Source: Spirochaetales bacterium (GTDB taxonomy: Bacteria > Spirochaetota > Spirochaetia > Sphaerochaetales > Sphaerochaetaceae). Taken from it: DNA of 35,907 nt. The DNA lies in assembly GCA_017478205.1 (NCBI GenBank), contig JAFVDZ010000043.1, forward strand, positions 1 through 35,907, written 5' to 3'. Below are positions 1 through 9,547 of this stretch, one piece after another (position 1 is the stretch's first letter; each line of letters opens with the position of its first letter). The position numbers and the translations under genes were made by a program. The notes under the pieces were generated by a model that saw only the letters and a program-made list of their open reading frames with translations, was not told the DNA's origin and did not search any database.

Positions 1-95
1 CTGTTGACAGCGAGATGCAGGTTCTTATGGTCAAGGGTGCAATTCCTGGTCCAAACCAGAGCACTGTTGTCGTAAGAAAGGCAATTAAGAAATAA
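1..95 (+). CDS. rplC: 50S ribosomal protein L3, C-terminal end (partial)
   Basis: The frame beginning at base 3 is open into the window edge and stops at 93-95. Its 30 residues end in VLMVKGAIPGPNQSTVVRKA followed by a short basic tail, which is the typical C-terminus of L3, a 23S-binding assembly-initiator protein. The gene is cut by the window edge. It lies directly upstream of rplD, as in the S10 operon of most bacteria, so the S10 promoter and any leader lie outside the window. Confidence 0.93.
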   Translation, partial: VDSEMQVLMVKGAIPGPNQSTVVVRKAIKK

Positions 96-112
96 GGGTA
101 GTGGAGCAAGAT

Positions 113-742
113 ATGGAAGCTAAAGTTTATTCAACAGCAGCTAAGGAGATCCGCACTATCAACCTCAATGACGAGGTATTTGGTAGAGAGGTTTCCGATG
201 GCGCAATCTACAATGCTGTAAACAACGAACTCGCTAACCGTCGTGTTGGCACTGCATGTACTAAGACTCGTGCTGAAGTCAATTACAGCAACACCAAGCC
301 ATACAAGCAGAAGGGTACAGGTAACGCAAGAAGAGGTGACAAGAAGTCTCCTATTTCTGTTGGTGGTGGTACAATCTTTGGACCAAAGCCACGTGATTAC
401 TCCTATACAATTCCTAAGAAGGTCAAGAGACTTGCTTACAAGAGTCTTCTTTCTCTTGGTGTACAGGAAAACAGACTGGTCGTAGTTGAAGATTTCACTA
501 GCGAAAATGGTAAGACCAAGGATCTGGCTCAGATCATGAAGGCTTTCGAGACTGAAGATCAGAGAACAATCATTGTCATGAAGGACGACGATGTTATGCT
601 CAGAAGAGCTGCAAAGAACATTCCTTATGTTCGCGTTCTTGCATATGACAAGCTCTCCGCTAAGGAACTCCTTTACGGAAGAAAGATTCTCGTTCTTGAA
701 ACCGCTGCTGCTAAGCTCGGCGAGTTCTACGGTGAGAGGTAA
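113..742 (+). CDS. rplD: 50S ribosomal protein L4
   Basis: This 209-residue protein has the normal L4 length. L4 binds 23S rRNA and lines the exit tunnel with an extended loop; that loop is visible at about residues 66-80 ([15 protein letters not shown]). A GTG at 101 is in frame, but GGAG at 103-106 sits 6 bases before the ATG at 113, so I choose 113. In some bacteria L4 also represses its own operon through the S10 leader; that leader is not in this window. The stop overlaps the region of the rplW start, implying coupled translation. Confidence 0.96.
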   Translation: MEAKVYSTAAKEIRTINLNDEVFGREVSDGAIYNAVNNELANRRVGTACTKTRAEVNYSNTKPYKQKGTGNARRGDKKSPISVGGGTIFGPKPRDYSYTIPKKVKRLAYKSLLSLGVQENRLVVVEDFTSENGKTKDLAQIMKAFETEDQRTIIVMKDDDVMLRRAAKNIPYVRVLAYDKLSAKELLYGRKILVLETAAAKLGEFYGER

Positions 743-747
743 TGGAA

Positions 748-1050
748 ATGAGAGCAGATCAGGTAATCATTGCACCTATTGTAAGTGAGAAGTCAACCAT
801 CGCTCGTGAGAGTGATTGCAAGAAGTATACCTTCGTTGTCAACCCACAGGCTAACAAGTTTGAGATCATGGCAGCTGTCAAGGAAGCATTCGGTGTTGAC
901 TGCACAGCATGTAATGTCATGAATTACAAGGGCAAGCCAAAGTATTCCAGAGGCAAGGGCGGCTATATCAAGGGCAGCACTTCTAGCTGGAAGAAGGCAA
1001 TTGTCACCCTCGTTAAGGGTCAGACAATCGACGCTATCGAAGGTGTATAA
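748..1050 (+). CDS. rplW: 50S ribosomal protein L23
   Basis: This is a 100-residue L23, which sits at the tunnel exit and docks trigger factor and SRP. The family core (VSEKS near the N-terminus and YTFVVNPQANKFEI) is present. An ATG at 742 overlaps the rplD stop by one base, but the purine run GAGAGG at 734-739 is only 2 bases from it and 8 bases from the ATG at 748, so 748 is the better start; the longer form would add two residues. It follows rplD without a gap in the S10 operon. Confidence 0.95.
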   Translation: MRADQVIIAPIVSEKSTIARESDCKKYTFVVNPQANKFEIMAAVKEAFGVDCTACNVMNYKGKPKYSRGKGGYIKGSTSSWKKAIVTLVKGQTIDAIEGV

Positions 1051-1064
1051 GGAGATAAGAAGAT

Positions 1065-1889
1065 ATGGCACTTAAATCATATAAGCCAAATACTCCAGGC
1101 CTTCGCCAGAGAGTTGTTCTTGTAAGAACAGATATAACCTGCCAGAAGCCAGAGAAGTCACTCACAAAGGCCCTCAAGGAGAGAGCTGGTAGAGATAGCT
1201 TCGGTAGAGTAAGTGTTAGAAGAAGAGGCGGTGGCAACAAGAAAGCATACCGTGTCATCGATTTCAAGAGAGATAAGTACGGCGTACCAGGCACTGTAAA
1301 GACCATCGAGTACGATCCAAATAGAAGCGTAAACATCGCTCTCGTTTTCTATGCAGATGGCGAGAAGAGATACATCATCGCTCCAAAGGGTCTTACAGTT
1401 GGAACTCAGATTGTTTCTGGACCAAACGCTCCACTCACAGTTGGTAATGCTCTTCCTTTGAAGAACATTCCACTCGGTCTTATCGTTCACAATGTAGAGC
1501 TCACCTATGGTCGCGGTGGACAGCTTGTTCGTTCCGCTGGTGAGGGTGCTACAGTCGTAGCTAAGGAAGGAGACTATGTAACTCTTAGACTCCCTTCTGG
1601 TGAGATGAGAATGGTATTTGGTGAGTGTGCCGCTACAATCGGTACTCTTGGTAATGAAGATCATATGAACGTTTCCCTCGGTAAGGCAGGCGCATCTCGC
1701 CACCTTGGTAGAAGACCAAAGGTAAGAGGTGTTGTCATGAACCCAATCGATCACCCACATGGTGGTGGTGAAGGTAAGACAGCTGCAGGCCGCAACCCAG
1801 CTACCCCTTGGGGTAAGCCAGCTAAGGGTGGCAAGACTCGTTCCAAGAAGAAGCCATCTAGCAGCTTCATCGTTAAGAAGCGCAAGTAG
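1065..1889 (+). CDS. rplB: 50S ribosomal protein L2
   Basis: This 274-residue protein is full-length L2, a primary 23S-binding protein needed for subunit association and peptidyl-transferase integrity. The family signature [16 protein letters not shown] is intact, including the invariant histidine of HPHGGG, and the C-terminus is strongly basic. GGAG at 1051-1054 lies 10 bases before the ATG. It is third of the visible S10 genes, 14 bases after rplW. Confidence 0.97.
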   Translation: MALKSYKPNTPGLRQRVVLVRTDITCQKPEKSLTKALKERAGRDSFGRVSVRRRGGGNKKAYRVIDFKRDKYGVPGTVKTIEYDPNRSVNIALVFYADGEKRYIIAPKGLTVGTQIVSGPNAPLTVGNALPLKNIPLGLIVHNVELTYGRGGQLVRSAGEGATVVAKEGDYVTLRLPSGEMRMVFGECAATIGTLGNEDHMNVSLGKAGASRHLGRRPKVRGVVMNPIDHPHGGGEGKTAAGRNPATPWGKPAKGGKTRSKKKPSSSFIVKKRK

Positions 1890-1898
1890 GAGTAGGAA

Positions 1899-2168
1899 AT
1901 GTCAAGATCTATTAAGAAAGGTCCTTTTGTGGATGAAAGCCTCCTCAAGAGGGTCAATGCAGCAGTTAAAGCTGGTCAGAAGCCGATGATTAAGACTTAT
2001 TCAAGAGACTCTGTAATCATCCCAGATATGGTCGGTATGACTATTTCTGTTTACAACGGCAAGACCTGGATCCCAGTTTATGTAACTGAGAACCTTGTCG
2101 GACACAAGTTTGGTGAGTTTGCTCCTACCAGAGTGTTCCGTGGCCACGCATCTGATAAGAAAGGTTAA
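1899..2168 (+). CDS. rpsS: 30S ribosomal protein S19
   Basis: This 89-residue S19 belongs to the 30S head and contacts the A-site finger through bridge B1. It shows the family motifs [24 protein letters not shown] and [14 protein letters not shown] Shine-Dalgarno AGGAG overlaps the end of rplB, with a 9-base gap between the genes, so translation is probably coupled. Length and motifs are ordinary. Confidence 0.97.
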   Translation: MSRSIKKGPFVDESLLKRVNAAVKAGQKPMIKTYSRDSVIIPDMVGMTISVYNGKTWIPVYVTENLVGHKFGEFAPTRVFRGHASDKKG

Positions 2169-2182
2169 TAAAGGTACTAAAG

Positions 2183-2545
2183 ATGGATACTAAGAAAGGT
2201 TATTATGCAATTGCCAAGTATCTGATGGTTTCTCCTTCAAAGGTACGCCCAGTTGCCGATTTGGTAAGGGGTAAGTCCTATACTGAAGCTGTAGCCATCC
2301 TCGAGGCAATGCCACAGAAGGGCTCCAATCTCATTCTGAAAGTTCTCAAGTCCGCAGGTGCTAATGCTCTTAACACTAACAAGAAGCTTGATGAGGATTC
2401 TCTCTTCGTAGCAGCTTGTATGGTTGATGACGGTCCACGTCTTAAGAGAGTCTGGGCAAGATCCCACGGAAAGCGTGATATTCTCCTTAGAAGAATGTCT
2501 CACATCACCGTTGTCGTCGACGAGAAAGTTAAGGTAGGTAAGTAA
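2183..2545 (+). CDS. rplV: 50S ribosomal protein L22
   Basis: This 120-residue L22 is a tunnel-lining protein. The N-terminal PSKVRPVADLVRGK and the C-terminal basic hairpin around SHGKRDILLRRMSHITV, which reaches into the exit tunnel, are both present. It starts 14 bases after rpsS with a modest AAAGG site. Its TAA overlaps the ATG of rpsC by one base (TAATG), so the two are likely translationally coupled. Confidence 0.97.
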   Translation: MDTKKGYYAIAKYLMVSPSKVRPVADLVRGKSYTEAVAILEAMPQKGSNLILKVLKSAGANALNTNKKLDEDSLFVAACMVDDGPRLKRVWARSHGKRDILLRRMSHITVVVDEKVKVGK

Positions 2546-3246
2546 TGGGCCAGAAAGTTAATCCAATCGGACTCAGACTGGGTGTTAACAAGACCTGGAA
2601 GTCCAAATGGTATGTTGATCCAAAAGAATATGTAGAGACTCTTCATGAGGACCTCAAGCTTCGCAAGGCACTTCTTGCTTGCCCAGAGGTTCAGAATGCA
2701 GAGATTTCTGATGTTGAGATCATCCGTAAGCCACAGCGCATCACTCTTGTAATCTCCACAGCTCGCCCAGGCATCATCATTGGTGCTAAGGGTGCTAACG
2801 TTGAGAAGGTCGCTGAGAGCATGCAGAAGCTTACAGAGAAGAAGGTTCAGATCAAGATCAAGGAGATCAAGAAGCCTGAAATCGATGCTCAGAACATTGC
2901 TCAGAACGTTGCAAGGCAGCTCGAGAACAGAGGTGCTTTCAGAAGAGCTATGAAGAACTGTGTTTCCCGTGCTATGGCAGGTGGTGCACAAGGCATCAAG
3001 ATCAAGTGTTCAGGTAGACTTGGCGGTGCAGAAATCGCTAGATCTGAATGGATGAAGGAAGGTAGAGTTCCACTTCATACTCTCCGCTCTGATATCGATT
3101 ATGGCTTCAAGACAGCCAACACCAGCTATGGTGCAATCGGTGTTAAGGTATGGGTATTCAATGGTGAGATCTACGACCATGCAGCACCAGAAGAGGATGC
3201 CGGTGGCGTTCTCAAGAAGAAGGCTGCTGATAATGCAAGGAGTTAA
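2545..3246 (+). CDS. rpsC: 30S ribosomal protein S3
   Basis: This 233-residue S3 sits in the 30S head at the mRNA entry channel. The type II KH motif [14 protein letters not shown] is visible, followed by the C-terminal S3 signature [13 protein letters not shown]. The start codon shares one base with the rplV stop, and its AAGGTAGG site lies inside rplV. An acidic-then-basic tail of about 20 residues follows the conserved domain, as is common in S3. Confidence 0.97.
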   Translation: MGQKVNPIGLRLGVNKTWKSKWYVDPKEYVETLHEDLKLRKALLACPEVQNAEISDVEIIRKPQRITLVISTARPGIIIGAKGANVEKVAESMQKLTEKKVQIKIKEIKKPEIDAQNIAQNVARQLENRGAFRRAMKNCVSRAMAGGAQGIKIKCSGRLGGAEIARSEWMKEGRVPLHTLRSDIDYGFKTANTSYGAIGVKVWVFNGEIYDHAAPEEDAGGVLKKKAADNARS

Positions 3247-3251
3247 TCGCA

Positions 3252-3668
3252 ATGCTTAGTCCTAAGAGAATTAAATTCAGAAAGAAGCAGCGCGGTACCC
3301 GCGATGCAGTAGCTCACAAGGGTAACACTCTCGCATTTGGTGAATATGGTCTTATGGCTACAGAGCCACTTTGGATCACAAATCGCCAGATCGAAGCTGC
3401 TCGTGTTGCTATGACTAGACACGTCAAGAGAGGTGGTAAGGTCTGGATCCGTATCTTCCCTGATATGCCATACTGTAAGAAGCCAGCTGAAACAAGACAG
3501 GGTAATGGTAAGGGTGCTCCAGAAGGATGGGTAGCAGTTGTTAAGACTGGTGCTATCATGTTCGAGATGGGTGGTATCGATGGCTCAATCGCTAGAGAGG
3601 CTCTCACACTCGCAGCATCTAAGCTCCCAATCAAGACCAAGATCATTGCTCGCGCAAATGAGGAGTAA
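3252..3668 (+). CDS. rplP: 50S ribosomal protein L16
   Basis: This 138-residue L16 helps form the A-site tRNA pocket. The N-terminal [13 protein letters not shown] and the later [15 protein letters not shown] match the family; the arginine-rich loop that can be hydroxylated in some bacteria lies between them. GGAG within the rpsC end precedes the ATG. It stands in the normal S3-L16-L29 order. Confidence 0.97.
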   Translation: MLSPKRIKFRKKQRGTRDAVAHKGNTLAFGEYGLMATEPLWITNRQIEAARVAMTRHVKRGGKVWIRIFPDMPYCKKPAETRQGNGKGAPEGWVAVVKTGAIMFEMGGIDGSIAREALTLAASKLPIKTKIIARANEE

Positions 3669-3672
3669 GGAA

Positions 3673-3879
3673 ATGAAGAAAGACTATAAGAAGATGTCCG
3701 TAACAGAGCTTACTGCTCAGCGCGAAAAGCTCAGAAAGGAATTGCTGAATCTCAGAATGAATAAGGTAGTTGGTCATCTCGACAATCCTCTCGCATTGAG
3801 AAATGTCAGAAGAGATATCGCTAGACTTAACACTCTGATCCACGCTCAGGAAATTGGCATTGCCAAGGTTTCAAAGTAA
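3673..3879 (+). CDS. rpmC: 50S ribosomal protein L29
   Basis: This is a 68-residue L29, a two-helix protein near the tunnel exit next to L23. The [11 protein letters not shown] helix and the second helix with [11 protein letters not shown] are typical. A longer in-frame reading begins at 3538 inside rplP, but GGAG with AAGG just before the ATG at 3673 and the normal family length fix the start here. The gap to rplP is 4 bases. Confidence 0.95.
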   Translation: MKKDYKKMSVTELTAQREKLRKELLNLRMNKVVGHLDNPLALRNVRRDIARLNTLIHAQEIGIAKVSK

Positions 3880-3895
3880 GTAGAAGAGGCTAGAA

Positions 3896-4147
3896 ATGGA
3901 AGCTAGAAAGAAAACTTTTAATGGTATTGTAGTGAGCGACAAGATGGATAAGACCATCGTTGTCGAGGTTACCAATAGAACCCTTCATCCTCTCTACAAG
4001 AAGTACGTTACCAGTACCAAGAAGCTCAAGGCTCATGACGAGAAGAACGATGCTCACATCGGCGACACAGTTGTCATTGAGGAGTGCAGACACTACTCCA
4101 AGGACAAGTGCTGGAGACTTATCCAGATCGTTGAGAGAGCCCGCTAA
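3896..4147 (+). CDS. rpsQ: 30S ribosomal protein S17
   Basis: This 83-residue S17 is an OB-fold primary 16S-binding protein. It has the opening [16 protein letters not shown] and the second-half [20 protein letters not shown], equivalent to the usual IxExRPxSKxK motif. A GAGG precedes the ATG and the gap from rpmC is 16 bases. Order and length are normal. Confidence 0.96.
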   Translation: MEARKKTFNGIVVSDKMDKTIVVEVTNRTLHPLYKKYVTSTKKLKAHDEKNDAHIGDTVVIEECRHYSKDKCWRLIQIVERAR

Positions 4148-4159
4148 AGGAGAATTGAC

Positions 4160-4525
4160 ATGATACAGATGCAGTCTTATTTGAATGTAGCGGACAACTC
4201 TGGTGCAAAGCGCGTGCAGTGCATCAAGGTTCTCGGCGGCAGCCACAGATATGTTGCTTCAGTTGGTGACATTATCGTTGTTGCAGTTAAAGACGCTCTG
4301 CCTAACGGCTCCATCAAGAAGGGAGACGTACTCAAGGCAGTTATCGTCCGCACTAGTAAGGAATACCGCAGACCTGACGGTACCTATATCAGGTTCGATG
4401 ACAACGCATGCGTTGTTATTGATGCCAACAATAACCCACGTGGTAAGCGTATCTTTGGACCAGTCGCAAGAGAACTTCGCGACCAGTACATGAAGATCGT
4501 TTCACTCGCACCGGAAGTGTTGTAG
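4160..4525 (+). CDS. rplN: 50S ribosomal protein L14
   Basis: This 121-residue L14 forms intersubunit bridge B8. The family opening [20 protein letters not shown] is intact, as is the C-terminal [25 protein letters not shown] precedes the start. It begins the spc part of the superoperon, but no promoter is seen between rpsQ and rplN, so it is probably read from the S10 promoter upstream. Confidence 0.97.
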   Translation: MIQMQSYLNVADNSGAKRVQCIKVLGGSHRYVASVGDIIVVAVKDALPNGSIKKGDVLKAVIVRTSKEYRRPDGTYIRFDDNACVVIDANNNPRGKRIFGPVARELRDQYMKIVSLAPEVL

Positions 4526-4537
4526 GAGATTAGACAC

Positions 4538-4837
4538 ATGAGACTTAAGATGAACGACACAGTCAAGATCATTGCCGGAAAAGATAAGGGCAAGGTCGGT
4601 AAGATTGTGAAGATTGATCCTGAAACTGAAAGGGTCATCGTCCAGGGTGCCAACATGGTCAGCAAGACCATGAAGAAAAGAAACCCACAGGATAAGGGTG
4701 GTATCATGGTAGTAGAAGCTCCAATTCATGTTTCAAACGTTGCCCTTCTTAGCAAGGACCAGACAACAAGAATTGGATACAAAATGGAGAACGGAAAGAA
4801 GGTACGTTTCGCCAAGAAGACTGGAGAGGTGCTCTGA
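4538..4837 (+). CDS. rplX: 50S ribosomal protein L24
   Basis: This 99-residue L24 is an assembly-initiator protein with an N-terminal KOW motif, seen here as [16 protein letters not shown]. It follows rplN by 12 bases with AGGAG before the ATG, and its TGA is one base from the rplE ATG. Length is normal. Confidence 0.97.
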   Translation: MRLKMNDTVKIIAGKDKGKVGKIVKIDPETERVIVQGANMVSKTMKKRNPQDKGGIMVVEAPIHVSNVALLSKDQTTRIGYKMENGKKVRFAKKTGEVL

Positions 4838-4838
4838 A

Positions 4839-5390
4839 ATGGCAGATTTTGTTCCTAATTTCAAGGTAAAGTACAAGGAAACCGTAGCTCCTGAGCTCAT
4901 GAAGGAGTTCAATTACAAGTCTGTTATGCAGATTCCAGCACTTGAGAAGATCACAGTATCTGTTGGTGTTGGTGAAGCAACAACAAACAAGAAGCTCCTT
5001 GATGCTGCTGTCAAGGAACTCGAGCAGATCACAGGTCAGCATGTTGTAAAGACCAAGGCAAAGAAGTCCATCGCTAACTTCAAGGTTCGTCAGGGCCAGG
5101 AGATTGGTGCTATGGTAACTCTCCGCGGTGACAATATGTGGTACTTCCTCGAGAGACTTATCAGCATTGCTCTTCCTCGTGTTAAGGACTTCAGAGGCGT
5201 TAATCCTAACGCATTCGACGGTCATGGTAATTACTCACTCGGCCTTACCGAGCAGATCATCTTCCCAGAGATCGACTTCGATAAGATTGAAAGAGTTAGT
5301 GGTCTCAATATCGCATTCGTTACATCCGCAAGGACTGACGAAGAAGGCTATGCACTTCTAAAGAAGCTTGGCATGCCATTCGCAAAGTAA
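4839..5390 (+). CDS. rplE: 50S ribosomal protein L5
   Basis: This 183-residue L5 is a 5S rRNA-binding protein of the central protuberance. [18 protein letters not shown] and [16 protein letters not shown] are the family hallmarks. A longer reading in the same frame starts at 4728 inside rplX; the ATG at 4839 is chosen because GGAGAGG at 4823-4829 precedes it and the result has the standard length starting MADFVPNFK. Confidence 0.96.
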   Translation: MADFVPNFKVKYKETVAPELMKEFNYKSVMQIPALEKITVSVGVGEATTNKKLLDAAVKELEQITGQHVVKTKAKKSIANFKVRQGQEIGAMVTLRGDNMWYFLERLISIALPRVKDFRGVNPNAFDGHGNYSLGLTEQIIFPEIDFDKIERVSGLNIAFVTSARTDEEGYALLKKLGMPFAK

Positions 5391-5403
5391 AGGAGAATAG
5401 AAT

Positions 5404-5589
5404 ATGGCTAAGAAGTCTTTGATTATTAAGGCAAATAGAGATCCAAAGTTCTCCACTCGCAGCTACAACCGCTGCAGACTTTGTGGCAGACCACGTGGAT
5501 ATATGCGTAAGTTTGATATGTGCAGACTTTGCTTCCGTAAATTGGCTAGTGAAGGCCAGATCCCTGGCGTTACCAAGTCCAGCTGGTAG
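5404..5589 (+). CDS. rpsZ: 30S ribosomal protein S14, zinc-binding type Z
   Basis: This 61-residue S14 carries two CxxC pairs (CRLC at residues 24-27 and 40-43), the zinc ribbon of the ancestral type Z form; zinc-free paralogues are about 100 residues and lack them. It binds the 3' domain of 16S rRNA in the head. AAAGGAG precedes the ATG. In many bacteria, zinc limitation exchanges this form for a Cys-minus paralogue; none is present in this window. Confidence 0.96.
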   Translation: MAKKSLIIKANRDPKFSTRSYNRCRLCGRPRGYMRKFDMCRLCFRKLASEGQIPGVTKSSW

Positions 5590-5598
5590 GAGAGAGAT

Positions 5599-5997
5599 AT
5601 GGCAGTAAGTGATCCAATTGCTGATATGCTGACTAAGCTGAGAAATGCTAGTCAGGCTAAGCATGAGAAAGTAGATATTTCAACAAGCAAGATGAAGCTC
5701 CAGATCATTAAGATCCTTAAGAACGAGGGCTACATCAAGAATTTCAAGAAGGTAACAAAGGATAACCTCTCCGTTATTCGCGTTTACCTTAAGTATGACG
5801 AGTCTCAGGCACCTGTTATTCATGGTATCGAGAGAGTCTCCACACCTGGTCGCCGTGTTTACTGCGGTTACAAGGATATGCCAAGGGTCTACAATGGCCA
5901 TGGTACTGTGGTCGTTTCTTCCTCCACTGGCGTTATCACTGGCCGCAAGGCTACTGAAGCAAAGGTTGGTGGTGAGCTCATTTGCACAATCTGGTAA
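5599..5997 (+). CDS. rpsH: 30S ribosomal protein S8
   Basis: This 132-residue S8 binds the central domain of 16S rRNA. It begins [13 protein letters not shown] and carries the C-terminal [12 protein letters not shown] rRNA-binding motif. AGGAG precedes the ATG 9 bases after rpsZ. In E. coli S8 represses the spc operon at the L5 region; I did not identify such a site here. Confidence 0.97.
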   Translation: MAVSDPIADMLTKLRNASQAKHEKVDISTSKMKLQIIKILKNEGYIKNFKKVTKDNLSVIRVYLKYDESQAPVIHGIERVSTPGRRVYCGYKDMPRVYNGHGTVVVSSSTGVITGRKATEAKVGGELICTIW

Positions 5998-6009
5998 GGA
6001 GAACAAGCG

Positions 6010-6561
6010 ATGTCACGTATTGGTAAGTTGCCTGTTGTCATTCCAGCAGGTGTAAAGGTTACTGTTAAGGACAGCGTCGTTTTCGTAGAGGGTCCAAAGG
6101 GCAAGCTCGAGCAGGCTGTTTCTCCAGCAGTAGCTGTTGAAGTTAAGGATAATGAAGTTCTCGTAACCAGAAAGGACGACGAGAAGGAGAGCAGAAGTGC
6201 TCATGGTCTTTATCGCCAGCTGATCAACAACATGATCGTAGGCGTTAGCCAGGGCTACACAAAGACTCTTCTTATCAACGGTGTTGGTTACAGAGCTGAG
6301 TTCAAGAAGGAAGGCCAGAAGAGTATCATCGTTCTTTCCCTCGGCTATTCCACCATCATCGACTACGTAGTACCAGAAGGTATCGCTGCTTCTGGAGATG
6401 GCACCAAGATCGTCTTGACCGGTATCGACAAGGCACTTGTTGGTCAGACCGCAGCAGAGATCCGCTCCCTGAGAGGTCCAGAACCTTATAAGGGTAAGGG
6501 TATCAAGTATGAGACCGAGAATATCCGCCGCAAGGTTGGTAAGTCTGGTGGTAAGAAATAA
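6010..6561 (+). CDS. rplF: 50S ribosomal protein L6
   Basis: This 183-residue L6 lies near the sarcin-ricin loop. The opening SRIGKLPVVIPAGVKVTV and the C-terminal signature LRGPEPYKGKGIKYE are both present. AAGGAG lies before the ATG, 12 bases after rpsH. Nothing unusual is seen. Confidence 0.97.
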   Translation: MSRIGKLPVVIPAGVKVTVKDSVVFVEGPKGKLEQAVSPAVAVEVKDNEVLVTRKDDEKESRSAHGLYRQLINNMIVGVSQGYTKTLLINGVGYRAEFKKEGQKSIIVLSLGYSTIIDYVVPEGIAASGDGTKIVLTGIDKALVGQTAAEIRSLRGPEPYKGKGIKYETENIRRKVGKSGGKK

Positions 6562-6574
6562 GGGGTAGAGAAAA

Positions 6575-6934
6575 ATGAACAGAATTGTCGATAAGAATCG
6601 CAAGCTGGCCAAGAGAAAGGCACACATCAGAAAGACTGTTTCTGGTACTCCAGAAAAGCCAAGAATGACAGTCTTCCGCTCTAACCTTCACATGTATGTC
6701 CAGGTTATCGATGATGTGAATGGAAAGACTCTCGCTTCTGCTTCTACTACCGAAGCTGAACTCAAGGGACTCAAGAATTGCGTAGCTGACGCTGCAAAGC
6801 TCGGTGAAGCAATTGGCAAGAGACTTCTCGAGAAGAAGATTGACACTGTAGTATTTGACCGCAATGGTTACATCTACCACGGTATCGTCAAGGCCATCGC
6901 TGACGGAGCTCGTTCAGCTGGTGTTAAGTTCTAA
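6575..6934 (+). CDS. rplR: 50S ribosomal protein L18
   Basis: This 119-residue L18 carries 5S rRNA with L5. The C-terminal signature [19 protein letters not shown] and the basic N-terminus typical of L18 are visible. AAGGGG lies before the ATG. Length and order are normal for the spc cluster. Confidence 0.97.
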   Translation: MNRIVDKNRKLAKRKAHIRKTVSGTPEKPRMTVFRSNLHMYVQVIDDVNGKTLASASTTEAELKGLKNCVADAAKLGEAIGKRLLEKKIDTVVFDRNGYIYHGIVKAIADGARSAGVKF

Positions 6935-6945
6935 GGGGTTTGGTA

Positions 6946-7452
6946 ATGGAAAAGTCTAGAGATAAGGAAGTCAGAGATGGATACGTAGAGAAGCTCATCA
7001 CTCTCAACCGTGTTTGTAAGGTTGTTAAGGGTGGTAAGAACTTCTCCTATGCAGCTCTCGTAGTTGTAGGTTATGGCGATGGTAGAGTAGGCTATGGTTT
7101 TGGTAAGGCTAATGACGTTACCGATTCCATCAGAAAGGCTACCGACCATGCAAAGGCTCACCTGATCACAGTTCCACTCAAGGGAACTACCATTCCTCAC
7201 GAAATGGTTGGCAAGTTCAAGAGCGCACAGGTTCTTGTTCGCCCAGCTGTTCCAGGTACTGGTGTTATCGCTGGTGGTACAGTCAAGGCTGTTGCTGATG
7301 CTGCTGGTATCAAGGACATGCTCAGCAAGTCTCTTGGTTCCAAGAACGCTATCAACTCAGTAAAGGCTACATTTGATGCATTCGAGAACCTTTTCGATGC
7401 AAAAGTTGTCGCTAAGAACAGAGGTAAGTCTCTCAAGGAAATGTGGGGTTAA
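6946..7452 (+). CDS. rpsE: 30S ribosomal protein S5
   Basis: This 168-residue S5 helps form the mRNA entry channel and affects decoding fidelity. It has the double-stranded-RNA-like N-domain [19 protein letters not shown] and the C-domain with [17 protein letters not shown] at 6940 is in frame, but AAGGGG at 6933-6938 is 7 bases from the ATG at 6946, so 6946 is preferred. The gap after rplR is 11 bases. Confidence 0.96.
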   Translation: MEKSRDKEVRDGYVEKLITLNRVCKVVKGGKNFSYAALVVVGYGDGRVGYGFGKANDVTDSIRKATDHAKAHLITVPLKGTTIPHEMVGKFKSAQVLVRPAVPGTGVIAGGTVKAVADAAGIKDMLSKSLGSKNAINSVKATFDAFENLFDAKVVAKNRGKSLKEMWG

Positions 7453-7454
7453 TT

Positions 7455-7640
7455 ATGGCAGAGAAGCAGATTAAGATTACTCTTGTACGCTCAGTTGCAG
7501 GTACACTCCCAAATCAGAGAAAGACTGTTAAGGCTCTTGGTCTTGGCAAGCTCAACAGTAGTGTTGTACAGGCTGCAACTCCATCCACACTTGGTATGGT
7601 TCGCACTGTAGCTCACTTAGTAAAGGTCGAGGAGATTTAA
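7455..7640 (+). CDS. rpmD: 50S ribosomal protein L30
   Basis: This 61-residue L30 has the characteristic [10 protein letters not shown] opening and [14 protein letters not shown] longer in-frame reading starts at 7443 within rpsE, but GGGG at 7445-7448 is 6 bases from the ATG at 7455, giving the standard L30 length. L30 is absent from some bacterial lineages; it is retained here. Confidence 0.95.
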   Translation: MAEKQIKITLVRSVAGTLPNQRKTVKALGLGKLNSSVVQAATPSTLGMVRTVAHLVKVEEI

Positions 7641-7641
7641 G

Positions 7642-8073
7642 ATGGGACAGATTCATGCACCATATGGTGCTAATACAAAGAAGACCATTGTAGGTCGCGG
7701 TGCTTCTTCCAAGGGTAGAGCATGTGGCCGTGGCCATGATGGTCAGAATAGCCGCTCTGGTGGTGGAGTTCGCCTTGGTTTCGAAGGTGGACAGATGCCA
7801 CTTTACAGACGTGTAGCACGCCGTGGCTTCTCCAATGCACTCTTCAAGGAAACCTATCAGGTTGTTTCCCTCACAGCTGTAAGTGCTAAGTACGATGACG
7901 GTGAAACCGTAAACGTAGAGACACTCAAGGCTAAGGGTCTTGTAAAGGGCGCAGATGTTCTTGTTAAGATTCTTGCTAATGGCGAGCTTACCAAGAAGGT
8001 CTCTTTCGAAGGAGTCAAGTGCTCCCAGGCTGCTAAAGCTGCTATCGAAGCTGCTGGCGGCTCAGTTAAGTAA
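7642..8073 (+). CDS. rplO: 50S ribosomal protein L15
   Basis: This 143-residue L15 is a late-assembly 50S protein. The glycine/arginine-rich N-terminal extension GRGASSKGRACGRGHDGQNS, then GFEGGQMPLYRRVARRGF, are diagnostic. GAGGAG lies at the end of rpmD and the start follows that stop by one base. It is followed by secY, as in most bacteria. Confidence 0.97.
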   Translation: MGQIHAPYGANTKKTIVGRGASSKGRACGRGHDGQNSRSGGGVRLGFEGGQMPLYRRVARRGFSNALFKETYQVVSLTAVSAKYDDGETVNVETLKAKGLVKGADVLVKILANGELTKKVSFEGVKCSQAAKAAIEAAGGSVK

Positions 8074-8090
8074 CTTCAAAGAAGGTAACA

Positions 8091-9407
8091 ATGTCAAACA
8101 CTCTCACAGACATGATGAGAATGAAGGATATCCGGAAGAAGATCCTGGTATCGATCGGCTTACTTATTGTAAGCCGTATCGGTGCCGTTATCCCAATTCC
8201 TGGCATTGATCCAAACGCTCTCGAAAACTACTTCCTGACTATCAGCCAGTCAAGTACAATCGGCTTTGCTGAATACTTGAACTTCTTCTCAGGTGGTGCA
8301 TTCAGTAACTTTTCGGTATTCATGCTCGGTGTAATGCCTTACATCAGCACACAGATTATCGTTCAGCTCCTGATGCTTGTTGTACCATCACTCAAGAAGT
8401 TGGCACAGGATCCTCAGGGTAGCAAAAAGATGCAGCAGTACACTCGCTACGGTACAATCGTCGTATGTATGATCCAGTCATTCGTAGTAACTGTATATGC
8501 AAGATCTATTCCTGGTGCAATGACAATAGGTGTCCTTCCTTTCACACTGATTTCAATGTTGTCAGTTACTGCAGGAACTATGATGCTTATTTGGCTCGGC
8601 GATAAGATTACACAGAATGGTGTCGGTAACGGTATCTCTCTCTTGATCTTCGCTGGTATTGTAGCCAGAATGCCACAAGCAGTTGCAACCATTATTGCAA
8701 GTATTATTGCTGGCACAATGAACCCAGTTGTACTCCTTATCGTAGTACTCATGTTCATCGCTGTCATCGTAATGGTCGTATATGAAGAACAGGGTCAGAG
8801 AAAGATTCCAGTCAACTATGCAAGACGCGTTGTCGGTAGAAAAGTCTATGGTGCTGGTTCCAGCTTCATTCCTTTCAAGATCAACCCTTCTGGCGTTATT
8901 CCTGTCATCTTCGCTTCTGCACTGCTTACATTCCCGCTCCAGATTGCATCCTCTCTCGGTAACAACGTAAGATGGCTGCAGGCTGTAGCAAACTTCCTGG
9001 ATCCACAGGGTGCACCTTATCTTATCATTTACACACTGTTGATTATTGGTTTTGCTTTCTTCTATACTCAGATAAGTTTGAATCCTGTCGAGATGGCGAA
9101 GAATATCAGAGAGAACGGCGGCTCCATTCCTGGTGTCAAGAATGAGAACATGGAGAAGTATCTTGCTAAGGTACTAAACAGAATCGTTCTTCCTGGTGCT
9201 CTCTTCCTCGCTTTCATCGCTTTGATTCCTACTCTGATTCAGAAGCTGTTCCACTTCCCAGCAAGTGTTGCTATGCTCTTCGGTGGTACATCATTGATCA
9301 TTATGGTCGGTGTATGTCTCGATACCGTAAGACAGCTTGACGGCATGATGAAGATGCATCACCACGATGGTTTTGTTGGCAGTGGTCGCAGAACCAAAAA
9401 AATTTAA
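8091..9407 (+). CDS. secY: Protein translocase channel subunit SecY
   Basis: This 438-residue integral membrane protein is the pore of the SecYEG translocon in the inner membrane. Hydrophobic segments spaced for about ten transmembrane helices are visible. The family motif following TM2 (GVMPYISTQIIVQLLML) is present, as are the basic cytoplasmic loop near residues 230-250 and the C-terminal GSGRRTKKI. It starts 17 bases after rplO with AAGAAGG. In many bacteria adk, map and infA follow; here rpmJ comes next after 12 bases. Confidence 0.97.
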   Translation: MSNTLTDMMRMKDIRKKILVSIGLLIVSRIGAVIPIPGIDPNALENYFLTISQSSTIGFAEYLNFFSGGAFSNFSVFMLGVMPYISTQIIVQLLMLVVPSLKKLAQDPQGSKKMQQYTRYGTIVVCMIQSFVVTVYARSIPGAMTIGVLPFTLISMLSVTAGTMMLIWLGDKITQNGVGNGISLLIFAGIVARMPQAVATIIASIIAGTMNPVVLLIVVLMFIAVIVMVVYEEQGQRKIPVNYARRVVGRKVYGAGSSFIPFKINPSGVIPVIFASALLTFPLQIASSLGNNVRWLQAVANFLDPQGAPYLIIYTLLIIGFAFFYTQISLNPVEMAKNIRENGGSIPGVKNENMEKYLAKVLNRIVLPGALFLAFIALIPTLIQKLFHFPASVAMLFGGTSLIIMVGVCLDTVRQLDGMMKMHHHDGFVGSGRRTKKI

Positions 9408-9419
9408 GGAGCTTGAACT

Positions 9420-9533
9420 ATGAAAGTAAGAGCAAGTGTCAAACCGATTTGTGACAAGTGCAAGGTCATTAGACGTAACGGTGTTGTTCGCATCGTTTGC
9501 GAAAATCCAAAGCACAAGCAGAGACAGAAATAA
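9420..9533 (+). CDS. rpmJ: 50S ribosomal protein L36
   Basis: This 37-codon gene encodes L36 of the zinc-binding type: [19 protein letters not shown], then [16 protein letters not shown]. The C-x2-C, C and H ligands (C11, C14, C27, H32) are all present. TAAGGAG precedes the ATG at 9420. It lies between secY and rpsM, its standard place. Confidence 0.96.
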   Translation: MKVRASVKPICDKCKVIRRNGVVRIVCENPKHKQRQK

Positions 9534-9547
9534 ATTAGGAGGCCTAT

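Noticed and set aside
1158-1760. 200-codon minus-strand frame under rplB
   Set aside because: rplB is unambiguous on the plus strand. The antisense frame has no family motif and is an artefact of the skewed codon use of ribosomal protein genes; the same applies to those under rplE, rplF, der and rho.
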